Assembly: GCA_029959195.1 (NCBI GenBank)
Contig: CP114127.1
Span: 124,001-188,000, forward strand
Source: Dictyophora rubrovolvata
Lineage: Eukaryota > Basidiomycota > Agaricomycetes > Phallales > Phallaceae
DNA length: 64,000 nt
Direction: 5' to 3'
Shown here: in pieces, positions 1 to 13,143 of the stretch
Position numbering within the stretch: position 1 is the first letter of the stretch
Layout of the letters: each line of letters begins with the position of its first letter
The notes under the pieces: model-generated
Told to the model about the DNA's origin: nothing
Databases searched by the model: none
What the model saw: only the letters and a program-made list of their open reading frames with translations
Made by a program: the position numbers and the translations under genes

Positions 1-1398
1 CTTGGTCATATCGCCGTATAGGAACAATTGCGACAGAACTGGCGAAGCGCTATACAAAGTCTCCACTCTTTCAAGGGCCACGAATTCGCCTTGCGTGAGT
101 TTGATGATGTTCTGTAAATGAAAGGGAAACCACCAGCTTTTTGGTTTTTGACTTTTGGTACATACCTTTCGACGATCGATAATCCTAAACCTTCCACACT
201 CATCCAACTCCGCAATGTCGGCTGTATGAATCCATTGTTCGGAGTCAAACGTATACCTCGTACTTTCTCGATCTATCGGTAAAATAGCATGGAAAAAGTA
301 AGAGCATCATCAACCTCGGCCCAGTAGAAAACAATAAACCTTTATAATACCCCGCACACCTTCCACCAGGCGCAGCCCGTAAGCACAATTCACCACGAGG
401 TCGGAATGTGCTCGAGTCTTCTTCGGTAGAACGGGTGATACTTGATTTCTTTTGAGGTTGCACAAAATATCCCAGCTCTGGAGCATCAATCAACTTGGCT
501 TCGGAAAATGGTACTACTGGTCCTATGCTAAACGATCCGCTAGGATCGTACGGTAACACCCGGCACGAAAGTGCGAATGTTTCCGTCAAGCCATACCTGT
601 ATATTTTCGAATTAAGAAACTTTCCCTACGTATCTGAACCACAGTTCAAACATACCCTAAGAAACATGGTAACATAAATGAAACACATGGATTTAAATTA
701 AAGACACACCGTTGTACACTCGACATCCCAGCACAACTTGAGCAAAATCAAGTATATCTGGAGACGTGGCTGCAGAACCACACAACATTGTGTCAAGGTT
801 TCCGCCCACGGATAATTTTATCTGCGAGAAAGAGTGAAAAATGCGCCACGGTCAAAACAAAGACGAATAAGAGATGCTTTTACAAGGTAGAGGAATACCC
901 TAGACAGAGTGAAGACAAACAAAATATAATATACTGACTTTATTGAACACAATCCTATCCCAGAAGGGGTGATCTAGTTTCCCAGTAGAACGAAGCGTGT
1001 CTATTTTTGTCCTAACGGCATAGTTAAATAATTTGGCTTAGAAAAAGTTATAAGCAAATTCAAGCTCCTACGCGATGAGAGTGAATAAATACCTTTAACG
1101 CTGCCACTCGGACCAGCAATACGCCCTGTAATACCTTGATATATCTTATTCATCAGGCGGGGAACGGTAGCGAGTACAGTGGGCTTGACTAGTTGTACAT
1201 CTTGTAAAAACAAAGTAGGATCGGGGTTTGGAAAACCTATCGCCCCACCTCGATTGATGCCGCCTAAATTGATCAAACGCTATAGCAGAATCAAAGAGTC
1301 TCCACGGTCAGCGCATAGAAAAAGTAAGAAGACCCAGGAAAAGACACTCGTTTTAACCACCTTTTGGCCAAGATGCATCAGAAGGCACGTTGATCGGC
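1..1398 (-). pseudogene. partial long-chain acyl-CoA synthetase copy (left arm of inverted duplication)
   Basis: Reverse-strand copy of the C-terminal two thirds of the LACS gene at 13144-16536, continuing past the window edge. A 91-codon stretch (1001-1276) differs from its partner (14848-15123) at only three residues, and introns are shared, so the copy is recent and was made at DNA level. Seen here: the region around INLGGINRGGAIGF, the GYGLTE-containing exon and the IIDRRK region. The piece homologous to about 14503-14751, which carries the AMP-binding TSGTTG loop, is absent: sequence matching 14480-14502 (VPSDA) is joined directly to sequence matching 14752 onward. At about 1398 the copy is fused to a FunK1 fragment in the same orientation. 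It cannot encode a working synthetase. Confidence 0.85.
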
Positions 1399-2600
1399 AC
1401 CTCTGGGAGCTCTAGGGTATCATTGATGATGTTCAGAATGTAATTGTGCACGAGGTAATACTCGTAGGCCTTGAAAGTATAACCGAGTACGAGTACATTC
1501 CGCCAACGTCGTAAGAGGTCCTTGAAGGAGTGGAAATAATCGTGGATGTGATTGAGTAAATCTTCAAAAGGTTCATCTGAGTCTGGGTCGAAATAATTTG
1601 CCTTTTTTGCGCCAATGGATGTCTGATCAGAATGAAAGAGGTCTGCGATATAGGTTTTCCGCTGTTTTATCTTTCTACGCTCCTTTTCACGTCTTTCACG
1701 TTCTTCTCGCTTTTTACGCTCTTCAGGCGTTTCCGGTTCCTTAGGCGTTCCAGGAGGCGTTTTAGGTTCTTCAGGCGTTTCAGGTTCCTCAGGAGGATCT
1801 TTCGGTCGATGCCCCCCTCCACACTCTCTAACAAGGCATATGTGAATAAGAACCCAAAAGAGTGATTCCATGTCATGGATGACATTATGCGTATCTGGTC
1901 TTGTCCTACGCATTATCAACCGATGGCTTATGAAAGGAATCGTGCCCTAAGGAGACAATATAAGTGTTTTGTCGATATGGAATATGGAAGGAGATTACCG
2001 TCCGTTTTACAACGTCAAGAGTATGTGAGTCAAAATCCGGTTGTAGACCCTGTATGTGATTAGTTGATGAATATCCGGAGGACATTTTTCATACCACAGC
2101 ATTCCATCCGAGAGGAAGTCCAGTCACCTTCATCTGACTTTGACATCGTAACATTAAACCGTATACCTTTGCGACAATAACTTGTTATGTTCTCGACGTC
2201 CGCGAACTTGAAGGCTTTTGCCACAGCATCTTCCGTGACTTGAGTGTTATGCGTCCTGAGAACATGGGTATGAAGTTGGACAATGTCCGGGGAAGGACCC
2301 GAGCAATTAACGGTCTTCTTCGTTTCAGTCCCTTTTGCGTGGTCGAGGTCGATCAATCCTCTAACAGTCGTTTGAGAAATCAAGGCGTAGACATCGACTC
2401 CTCTCGCTGGCTGCCACATGATGATATCCCCATCGCTCAGATCTCGATGCAAGGCACCAGATTCAAGCATTAAATGATCTACAGTCATAGTTAGTTTGTT
2501 AAAAATCTTAACGGAGTTGAACAATGAAGCTGACCTTGAATCGTGTTTGCAACATTCCAACTCGCCTCTGCGCGTGCCTATATTGTGACGTCGCGTGACA
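1399..2600 (-). pseudogene. FunK1-family kinase, 3' portion (copy A), fused to LACS fragment
   Basis: Translation matches the FunK1 gene at 17841-21419 from just before the catalytic loop to shortly after the KAYEYYLVHNY helix. Visible kinase marks are HRDLSDG (catalytic loop), LIDLDHAKGT (DFG equivalent) and HDMESLFWVLIHI (typical FunK1 C-lobe helix). It also carries the Glu/Pro/Lys repeat insert found in copy B. The 5' end stops near 2590, in the codons matching CREELLQN; upstream sequence is unrelated. The 3' end is cut after NDTLELPEV and runs straight into LACS sequence, so one open frame (1353-1919) is a chimera of the two. Truncated at both ends and presumed non-functional, though the chimeric frame is open. 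Confidence 0.85.
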
Positions 2601-5600
2601 CGGGTGCCGATCAGCCGGTCAACAACCACCGGCACGTGTGGTCACAAGCTCAGACAGGGGAGAAAGTCATGCACTCGAAAAAAAAGAAGTCAGTTTTCCA
2701 CTTCGTCTCCGGGGAACCATTCTTAAAACTGTTAAGTATTAGAATTTAGATAACGCACCTGACGTCATGATTCATTTAATTCATGACGAGTTGGACTGAC
2801 AATCCTAGATATTTTCTTAGTACAAGGATGTAATGTCCAGCCGTAATCGAAAATGACTTATGCGTGAGACAACGGATGAAAAATAAACCACGCCCCCCAG
2901 TGAACATGAACGACATGTTGAGCTCAGTGCCAGCGGAAGCAAGGAAGATTCTCAGGCCAAATCCGAGTCATATGAGCTCGGATGGCACTGTAATTAGTGT
3001 TTGGAATTCGGCACTTGTCTAAACCATGCGCAGCTTCTTCTTGGCACATTAAAAGGAGTACCTCCCGGGCTAGTGATCTTGGCTTATAGTCCTCAGTGGT
3101 TAGTATAACTCAATCACCTATCCGTTTGATTTTCACCCCTAGATTCAGTCAACGACCACGAGGTCTGGGCGATAAAATGGGGTACATACTAGCATTTGAG
3201 GTGGCATTGCATTCTGTTTCTGAAGAATAATGTTCCTATCGGGGAACACGATTGCCCAGGACCCGGTCTTGCAATAGAAGTCCAGAGAAATCCTAGTTGA
3301 GCCTAAAAGGAGAAAAGGAGAATGAGCCCGGATCCTTTTTGGGGAATGAGGCTGGTTGTCGTAGATGATTTATTCCGGCAATCATTATTCGAAGAAGGGT
3401 TAAGGGAACCAGAAATATTAATGCCTTCTGTGCATGTGGCGGGGGTTATAATAACTTCATGGATCAATTAACAAACGTTGAGGCAAGAATTAGCTTTGGT
3501 TAGGGCTGTTATATACTTTATTTTTCATAAAACCGTAATTATCGTGAAATTTTGTTGACTTTTGGATGATTTCTTTAAAACAATGACAGGAAAACATCAC
3601 CTATGTTTTTCTTTCGTATGGCATAATCTGCCACAACTGAGATGAGTGGTAAAACGTGTATGAGGGTATTTCGAAACACCAACCAGACACCGGATGTACA
3701 TACGCATCAGCTTCTTCACTGATGAGATCTGCAGTAGTGATATATTTAATAGTGCTCGTTGAACGGTCTAATTAAACCAATCAAAAAATATCAAACCAGC
3801 TTGACAAATCGTGCGATGCGAGGAAGTTCGGATCTCAATTTGTTCACTTGGTTGCCATTTGTTTAAATTTCTCATCAAATTGCTCATCTGCTGAAACGTT
3901 TTAAAATATTCTTTTCTGAGCTTTGCGCCCGCTCTTGGACTTGGTTGGCCGAGTCGGACTATCTCGGTAGTTAAATTGGCATGCATTGATTCGTTGGTTT
4001 ATCGCGTTCCAAGCGAGATAGAATATAGAGTTCTGCGCTCGTCCAATGTTAGCATTTACGTATGGGGAATATCATCACGTCGAATACATACCCCATATAA
4101 ACAGCCCCTGATGATGTCATTCCAACCTTGTGCCAGTGAGTGAGCCTGAGTGGGACACCAATTCAATGACGAACAGTATTTCTGGGGGATTGTAGCTTTT
4201 TAAACTAAGTCTAGTGCCACAAAGTTTATAACGAATTGAAGGGCGTAAACTTTATCAGATATCTCAGGTGATCCGAAGGATGACGGATTTCAGCGAAATG
4301 TTGCCACGATACCATATACGCCGTGGTATATTGAATAGAGTTTGATGCATGATGCTTAGAAGTGCCTATAAAGATCCCACTAAAAAGATTTCAGATGTCA
4401 GAATAACATAAACGACATGGTTTGGTTGCATAGACTTTTTTGGTGTTTTTGAAGGGCGTAAGCTGTAGCTCTCAATCAGAAATGATAGTCGATGCAGCTT
4501 TGAACTTTATAGTTTGATATGTCGCAGGCACCTATTTACCTGCCTGGTGCACTTTTGAAAACGTCGTATTTCAAACTGTAATTCCCTCAAATGGAAAAAT
4601 CTCGGATTAGCTCATAAGCTCCAAAACAGATTTGCCCACAGGAAGAGACGTAATAGTCTAATTATAGGAAAAGAAGCAATGCAATGTATGTGCCCACTGC
4701 CCCCACAGTGGATGATGGTGTGAAAACGATGTCATATTACAGATGTAGGTCTGTGCGTGTCTACAGCTGGGAGAAGACTGGGGTCTGTGAGGTTTGAGTT
4801 AAGATTCAAGGACGAAAGGAAACCTCGTGCATGCTCAAGAAACGTCTGAGGTGCGAGGATCGGAGCCTAATTCGATGCTTCGACGTAAACTCTTTGCCTC
4901 GATTTTACTCCAGAATGTTCGACTTCTTTTTCAAAATTGAATTCTAAAATGGAAGATATGAAATTACACACAAAATTGGGTGACGATCTTCGTTGCATTG
5001 AATTTCATTCGTAGGAAAGGTGATGGTTGGTGACTAGTGTTCGAGTTATTGTATTGGAGGGATATTGGAGGAAGTGTGGGGTCCAGGAAAAGATGAGATC
5101 AAGAAAATGGAGCGATCTTCCAAATACAGCTCTTTCTTCTATCCTTAGAATTCAAGAATTTATAGTATAGACTATAATAAGACTATTGTCTTGGGTTGAG
5201 TTCGAATTCTGAAAGTTGATTAGATTTAATGAAATACAAATGTAAAGTCACGTCAAGGATAGTACCCATATTAAGCAAACCCGCCCCAATCGCAAGCTCA
5301 AAATACGCTCAAACCTTCATGTCGTATTTGGCATTTGAATGGAGAAGTCATGTTTACACACACAGAGAAACATGCGGCAAAGGTTATCTTGATGATAGAT
5401 AAGACCGTGCTGATCTGGCTGAGGTGCCGCCATATATGGCAAGACACGGAGGCGGGGAATTGAACACCGATGGTGCCCTCGGATAGCTCGGGCCTGAATC
5501 TGGTCCTGGCGTATAAGAAGTCTGTTCATCCATTTTGGGTGGGTGAGAGGACGGGATAGTGTTGAATGTATTATGTCGATTGTATTCCCTGCTTCGACAT

Positions 5601-6585
5601 ATGTAGGACGTATGTAGTGAATAAATAAATAAGCATGTGTATATCTCCAAGCCAGATGCTTTACTTACACCATTGCAAAAATTGGATAGAACAACAATGC
5701 ACTACGGAGGACTATCCAATAGGAGCAGCAGGTTACCAATTTTGCCCTTGGCCTAGACTGACCAAGTCGAAAAGCCTTTCACCATGCCCTCACCCTCAAC
5801 TAATCTTGAAAGTAAAATGGCGTTTATTTGCAGGGTTGAGAGCATAATTTCCGAATGCCCTTGAAGAGTCAAGTCCCTAGTCAGTGACAAGTTCGAGGTT
5901 GACGTTGACCGGGGAATTGCGAGCACCGAGCATCGCGCAGCTCTCGCCTTGTGCATGCACACCGCCACGCTCGACGTACCGGTACGGCTGCAAGTTATTC
6001 CGAGCTCATGGCCTTAAACGGTCTCGAGTCCAATAGGGACGAAGCCCCTTATTTAGTCCCACATACAAGTCTTAATAATTTTTCATCTTCATAATTCTCG
6101 CCAGCTCGGAAATTACGTAATACAAATGTGATATTTTTAATCAACTTTTTCCTGTCAAGGACAAGAATATGTGGGTACTTGGTTGACTTCGACGGATACA
6201 TACGTACTCGAATTTACGGTTCACAAATGTGTTACGGCAAAAAAATCACCCGTGAAGCATCTTTGACTTAAACTTTAATTGACCGGCTCCCCCTGTCGCT
6301 TGGGCCCTCTTCCTTCTTCCCCCCATCCTCCCACCCTCAGCCTTTACTTTTTGTCTTGATCTCCCGACAATATTTATCCTTGATTCTCAAAGATATAACG
6401 GCATCTTCGAAATAGTAGCTTTTTGTATACGCCATCCGTACGATTTTGTTCAATTTGTCACCCTGCTCATCGCCACCAAACGCGGTGATACACTCCTGGC
6501 TATAGCCAACACATACTAGACAGACCCGTCGGGTCATTCGACATCATACAATATCATCTGCTGGGCGCAGGACGGGATCCGCAGG
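2601..6585. other. intergenic, no supported gene
   Basis: About 4 kb with only short random-looking frames. A frame at 5384-5650 (minus) is Pro/Ser-rich and unrecognised. The last few hundred bases, with CT-rich stretches near 6300, presumably hold the promoter and 5' leader of the transcription factor that follows. Confidence 0.6.
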
Positions 6586-9500
6586 ATGGTGTACCAAACC
6601 TATCTCAACAATCGCACTCACAAGCCCACTATACCAGATCGGTTCTTCTCTTTCTTATCAACAAATACAACGACCAAGCCCTCATCTTCATCTATACCGC
6701 CATCACCAGACGATATTGCATCGTCCCTAACGTCTTCCGACTCGGGAACAGACTCGACGTTTTCCTTTCCGACGCCGATTGGGTAGGTAGTCCATATGGC
6801 CTCATAGCTTCCAATATCTTAGCACGCGATATGTAGGTTTGTTTCAGATTCTCAAGAGTCTGATATGCCTTGTACGACAACCTTTGGGGACTTGGGCGGT
6901 TTCGACATGGAACGGAAAGATGATTGTCGGAATGGAAGCGTAGGCGGAAACGCATGGAACCGTGGGTTTCATTTCTATTAGTTGGCCAGTTTTTATTGAC
7001 TTAAATCGTGTCTCAAACTCAGTCCCCGGCCAGGATATACACATCCCCAGTAGCGAAAACCCTATCAGTCCGGGCGCCAATGCAACATCACAACCACTAA
7101 CGACGCAGAGCTTCGGTTGCAGCTACGTATATGATTCAGATATCGGCCCCGGTAAATCAAATAGCCGCACTCTACCTGATCAACCAGTTTTTGTATCGGC
7201 CCCGTCATCTGCATCGACCGCCTCGGTAGCATCCCCCCCAACTTCGACCCCGACACCTCCAGCGTCATCATCTCCCTCGACTTTTCAATTTTCCTTCCAC
7301 ATGTCAAATCCCTATATCAACAACGCGCAGACTCAGGACCAGCAGCCCCATAGAGAAGGTGGTGGTCGCAAAAAGACGCACTCCCCTAGTCGGACTTTCC
7401 CCGGTTCAGCGTCTACAAGTATTTTCCCCAGCGATGCGACCTCAAAGCCGCTTACGCTGCAATTCAATACCAGGAATGGTCAGTCTGTACTTTCTCTTTC
7501 CACACCTGCCCGCGAAGCTGCTGCTTTGAAGGAGAAAATGAAAAAGGAAAAGCGGGGGAGGAGCACCAGTACTAATGGAGATCCTAGTGATGGTACGGGT
7601 GAGAATGGGCCGATGGGATTTAAAGGGAAGGAAAGGAGTGAAATGCACGCACGAGAAGAAAGCTTAACTTGGAGAAACATTAAACCGGCGCCCGCTCCTC
7701 GTACGGCGAACCCTTATCCGTCCCCCCCAGCTCTTCCGTCCACGTCCGGACAGACTTTGGACCCGCAACAAACTTTAGCTCAAACTCACGGTCAACCGCC
7801 AAGTTTACAACAATATCATGACACTTACGTACCTTACGACATGTATGAAGAATTGATCCATGATTCCATTGGCTCTCAGATGGTCGGGCAACATCAGTCA
7901 GTGAATCAGAATCAGGTTGCTGCGAAGCCAGAACGTGTGCAAGCACAAGGACAAAGGCAATCGCAACCCCAGGCTCCAAGTTCTTCGCAAGACCTCCACA
8001 ATGCCCAAGCTTCTCAGCACTTCATATCGCATTTTCAACTGAGAAACGCATATCCCGCTCAGCCTTCGCCAGCTTCCACCTATACAACCACTCCAACTTT
8101 TAGCGTCCATCCTAATCCAGGCGCTCACGTGGGTAGCTCTATGGCGATGTCGAGTTCACAACCAGGCAATGCGTATCCTAATATCGTCCAATCTGGCTCT
8201 GAAGCTCAGACGAGTATGGAAGACAGTCGACCTGTGAATGTCGCGAATGGAGAACTGGAGCAACAAGCGCAAAACTTTTCGCTAGGCCATTCTGCTCCTC
8301 CACAAGATCAGTACCCAACATCACAAAGTGCCCAATTGATGCGACCAAGCCATATAGATAGCATCTCAACCTCTACTTACCCACGCTACCAACAGGAGGG
8401 TTCGGCTTCAGTCCCCGTTCAACCTTCAACTTCTTTTTTTCGGAGACCAAATGGCGCGTGTACAAGATGCAAACGGATGAAAATGAAGTGCACTTTCCCC
8501 CCAATTCCATCTGGTGCCGCTGGGGGATTACATACTATCCCAGAAGCCGAAGTTGAACTTAACCTTGGACCATCGCCTCATCCGTTACCACCTTCGTTGG
8601 CCTGTGTACGTTGCGCCGCGGCTAACCACGCGTGCATCGTTGAAGGACGGAAACCACGCACACCCAGCCAAAGAGAGGCCTTATTGGCTTCTGTAAGTGT
8701 CCCGTGTCTTTTATGCCACACGCATGATTCTCAAACGTTTAAATCTAGCTGCGCCAAAAAGATGCTATTATTGCTACGCTTCTAGCACCGTTTCAACCAT
8801 CGGAGCAGAATGCTAATATAGTGCTAAATGGTGCTAAAGTCATTGAAGCTATTGATAAGGGCAAGGAGAAGGCATTCAATGATATAGGAGATGATATTTC
8901 GTCTCCGGTTCCGGATGCTGTTTCGGCGTTAGGTAATGCCAAGTTTGTTATGTCAGGTTGGAAACTTTAATCTTAATGATGACTTGCTTGTGTAGGTGGC
9001 GCAATTGGTCCGGTTGAGCGAGCTGCTCTCCTCGCTAATGACAAAGGAGGTTCATCCAAAGAAGGACGACTAGGTTTGGGATACGGGAAGAACAAGTTTA
9101 CTTCTCAAAAGCGGTTGGCCGTTAGTATTCAAAACGCTAATGCGAATTCGAGCGACGAAGATAGTCTTTCCAGTGACAATTCTGATTACCATGATAGCGA
9201 TGAGGATGATTTTTGGGACAATGAGGTAGAGAGGGCCGTTCTTGATTCATCGCGCTCTAGAAAGACGTTTAGTCCGTCTCGAGCTTCTGTGGAAACTACT
9301 GCGCAAGGATCGGGAGGACATGAACGTGAAGCTTCTGCATCGAGTGCTACCCCGCAACCGCAATCCGTTCCGCGACACCGTGCCCATGCTCTCGAGTCCC
9401 AGCTGAAAATGCATCTGCACACCCTTCCTCCGTTGTCCACGCCCTTAGGTATCATTGCCAGGTTGAGCCTTGAAGGATCGGGAGAGAAGCTCAAACGAAA

Positions 9501-12500
9501 AACAAAAGCCGCAAGGCGACAGCATCCTAAAGTCAAGGTCGAGGGCGACTCGGAGTTTACTTTCTCACTTGCTGGGCAGAAGAGACAAAGGGATATTGGT
9601 GATGCGGGCGATGAGGAACGGGATGGTGTCTTGGAAGACGCGGACATGTCCGAAGAGGATGCGGTTTCTTCGGCTACTGGCCAGGATGGCGGGGATGACC
9701 CCGGAGAGGACAGTGATGAAGAGACAGCGGAAAGGAACGGGGTCATTTCATCGTCAGCCAATGCTCGATCCATAACACTTGGCGACGCCCAGACTCTTTC
9801 TCTGTCAGGCCTGGTTATAACTGAGTCGGATGGACCCGCACATCGCGCTTATTTTGCTCCGGGGCTGGTTAGCAATCTCCCTCTTCGTCGGATTATCAAC
9901 GCTCGAGCTCCAGCGCCACCCATTCTTAGTAGTGGACTCGTCACTTGGGAAGAGTGTGAAGACCTGTTTGAAATGTAAGTTCTAACGCAGCCGTTTAATA
10001 ATCGCGACAGTTCTAAGCACTTGCTATTATTCAGATATTACGAATATGTTCATGTATGATCTACCTCGTGTTTCGTAGTTTGACTAGTTTGTACTGATTC
10101 TTTTGTCTCCATAGCCATACTGCTCTGTTCTTGATCCTGTTCTACATACCGTTCAAGCAGTCTACGAGCGAGACCCATTCCTTTTCACCGTTGTCTTGGC
10201 CGTCTCGTCACGATACCATACTGAACGTCCTGGACTCTACAAGGTCGCAATGCACTACGCCAAAGCCGCCGCGGCAACTGCATTCGTCAACGGCATCAAA
10301 AGTGTTGAGATGGTGCAAGCCTATCTTATCATGTGCACCTACAGTCTTCCAGCCCGGCGCTGGGAAGAAGACCGTAGTTGGTTTTATGGAGGTCTGGCGT
10401 TCCGCATTGCCACTGATTTGAACCTGGACAAATCGTTTGATGACTTTAAGGTCAATATGAAGATGGGTTCATTGACTGGCTCGACGAACTCGCTCTCGGA
10501 ACGACAAGAACGAGAGAAGTTGAATAGGATGAGGACATGGTTGAATTGCTTTAATGTCGATAGATCTTCGTCGACTCAGTGGGGTAAACCTGCCACTTTG
10601 ATTGAGGGCGAACCGATCAGGAAAGCTAGGGAATGGTGGAGGTGCAGCTTGTAAGGCATATTATTAACCATTCCATGTCGAATACTCAATTTTATCATCT
10701 CAAGATATAATCATCCTTATGACCTTCATCTGGTCGCGTACACCGACCTTTTACGCATCGTGTCTAGATTCCACGATCAAGTCTATTCAGATCCTATGAG
10801 CAAGACAGGTTTGAACAAGGTTAGGTCGAATTAGGTTTTTTTACTGTTATCTCTGACATTTTCGGTATATAGAACGCCAACTTTCAAATGATTACAGAAC
10901 AAATTGAAGCGGACATTAAAGATTGGCATGATAATACTCGATGGCATTACGACAGTTCAACTGCAAAGCCCACAAATTCTTCAGGCCGTTCACCCACCGC
11001 CTCATCACCCTCTCCAGCCCCTACGCTTCATTCTTCCAGTAGAGCACGGGCATCATACTCGCCGACTATTTCATCTAGACGATCACCTCCAATGGGTGAT
11101 TTGGAGTCCGATCCAGCCCTCATAGTTCGTATAGAAGGTGTTCCAGTGTTTGAGAATTATATGAGACTGGTCATGTATTCCTTTGGATTCGAGCAAGCTT
11201 GGAGAAAATGGAAGGCACGAAGGTCGAAAAGTAACAAAGTGGATGCTAGCAAGAATATGATGCTAACTATGGACATGGACCTTGATTTGGATGGAGGTGA
11301 CATGTTTTTTATGAAGGTACGTTGTACTCAAGTCTGCAATACTCTTTTTTGTTGATTTTTTTTTTGCTTTATAGTGTCTTCATGCTGCTTCCGCTGTTGT
11401 ACGTCACTTGTCAGACGTGTATGGTCCTAGTGGATATCTCAAATACGCACCCGATTGTTTCTTCGTCATGGGCGGATTTTGTGGTGCATTCTTGTTGAAG
11501 GTATATACCATGTTCTTCTGTTATATCCTCCACACTATACATTTGGTTCATTGCAGATGCTTCGTCCCGCTTTTGCGCCTCTTCTGGACAGCACACAAAG
11601 AGAACGGATCATTCAAGTCGTAACGCGCTTCGTGGATACGCTCGACTCGCCTACTTCTTCCATTGACGCAACTCATACACCACGATTATATGCCAAGTTC
11701 TTAAGAGGAGCTATGAGAGATGTTATTGGAGCTGTTTCCTCTGTTGACGCTGAGAAGAGTTCCAATCTCGCTGAGGCTGCTGCTACCAAAGCTACTGCTC
11801 AAAGGCAACCAATTCAGACCTCAGTTTGTTCCTCTTCTGCCTCAGTTGATTCGTCAGCACCAGCCTCATCGGTGGCTGCATCATCGTTTGAACCGCCATC
11901 CTTGTCATATTCTCACTCGCAGACGCCGAGAAGCTTGAACGACGAATGTAGGACGCCTAATAACACTGTCAATCGAAGTGCTATCCGGATGGAACGCGAT
12001 ACAGGAATTAGCATTGATCCCTACCTGACTATCTCTGGGCCCTCGAAAGAGCAGGAGAAGAGCGGCAACAGCGGAGCGTCGACGCCTTTGGCGTCTTCTA
12101 CACCTACGCCGTCGAATGCACGGTTTTCGTCTGCATCGGGATTGAACCCGGATCTCAATGCGACAAGTAGTGATGCGTTTGATACACAGTCTAGATGGAC
12201 AACTCGACCTCAGAGTCAAGGGCTCGTCCAGCAAGAAAACGGCTCGGTAGGATATTTAAATCAAACCCATGTTTCATCACGACATCTTGAACATCAAAAC
12301 TGGCCTCAAAATGGGATACGTAGTACATCCGCCGATGATCTCGGTGTTGGTCTTGGGGCGGCTGTTATGGCTCACGGCGCCGATGTCAACCCGAACAACG
12401 GGGTTGGCAAAGCCTATTCTTATAACGAATATATGCAATCCCAGCCACAAGACCAGGCACACATCGGGTCTTATTATTCCCAGACTGGATTGCTTTCATG

Positions 12501-12717
12501 GGCTAATCAACAATTCGTGCCGTATGGCGCCCTCCAGCAAAGCATTTCTAGTCAGAGCTTACCGCCACCGGCGTTGACATACAATGCAATGGACTTGTCA
12601 GAAGACGAAATTTTGGCCACAATGCGCGCTGTTTCAAGTGATAATTGGAATAGCAGTGTTATTATGCCGGGATATGGCTGGGGTCCTGATGAGGATGTTG
12701 GAATGACAGATATTTAA
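6586..12717 (+). CDS. Zn2Cys6 fungal-specific transcription factor (PriB-like)
   Basis: Nuclear DNA-binding regulator of roughly 1,850 residues in about ten exons. The first joins keep phase: 6586-6782, 6837-6961, 7023-8692, 8749-8932, 8996-9974. The N-terminal third is Ser/Pro/Gln-rich and low complexity. A Zn2Cys6 cluster lies near residues 586-640: CTRCKRMKMKC, a 37-residue loop, then CVRCAAANHAC and the basic GRKPRTP linker. A short LRQKDAIIATLL helix, read after the intron, may help dimerise. An acidic stretch (DSDEDDFWDNE) follows, then the fungal-specific transcription factor domain from about 9950: YYEYVHPY, LDPVLHTV, AYLIMCTY and RSWFYGGLAFRIATDL. The C terminus is Ser/Gly/Gln-rich and ends MTDI. 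The linker resembles the PriB group of mushrooms; that family assignment is from memory. Target genes are unknown. No in-frame break was seen across the joins checked. Confidence 0.9.
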
Positions 12718-13143
12718 GGTTTTTTGTCTTTTTCTCTTTCATGTGTGGTTTCTGTCAGTGTCTATCGTTTTTCTCTCCTACTCTTCTATCTGTCTATCGT
12801 CATGTAAAATATCAAGTGGAAATGTACATATATACCTCGTATAAATCATATGGAGGACTAGACGGGGCTGAAACTTGAGACCGACCAACCAGCTCGGAGC
12901 CGGCCCGCTTCAGACTTTTCACATGTTTTTCCGCCAGTTTTCCAAGCTTATGTAATGCAAAATTTCTGTCCCTGCTCCTGTGTTTTGCTCAAGGTCAATT
13001 TTCGCTCAGAAAATTCATTACATTATTGAACTTTTGTTCATTTCTAATTAGATCAGCTATTTATAGAACGACGAGCTCTCTGTCTTGAAGCCCTTTGAAC
13101 TTACCCTGACAACCCTGGTCCCTCAACTGTCCGAATTTGAATA
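12718..13143. other. 3' flank of the regulator and 5' flank of LACS
   Basis: T-rich sequence just after the stop codon is the likely 3' UTR of the regulator. The remainder should hold the LACS promoter. No convincing TATA box or other motif stands out. Confidence 0.5.

Noticed and set aside
1632-1865. Arg/Phe-rich frames opposite the Glu/Pro/Lys repeat of FunK1 (also 20481-20714)
   Set aside because: Antisense frames kept open by the repeat composition.
5384-5650. 88-codon Pro/Ser-rich frame on the minus strand as a gene
   Set aside because: No recognisable domain, no partner copy, and no supporting splice structure.
9186-9773. 195-codon open frame on the minus strand
   Set aside because: Antisense shadow of the acidic, Ser-rich part of the Zn2Cys6 regulator.
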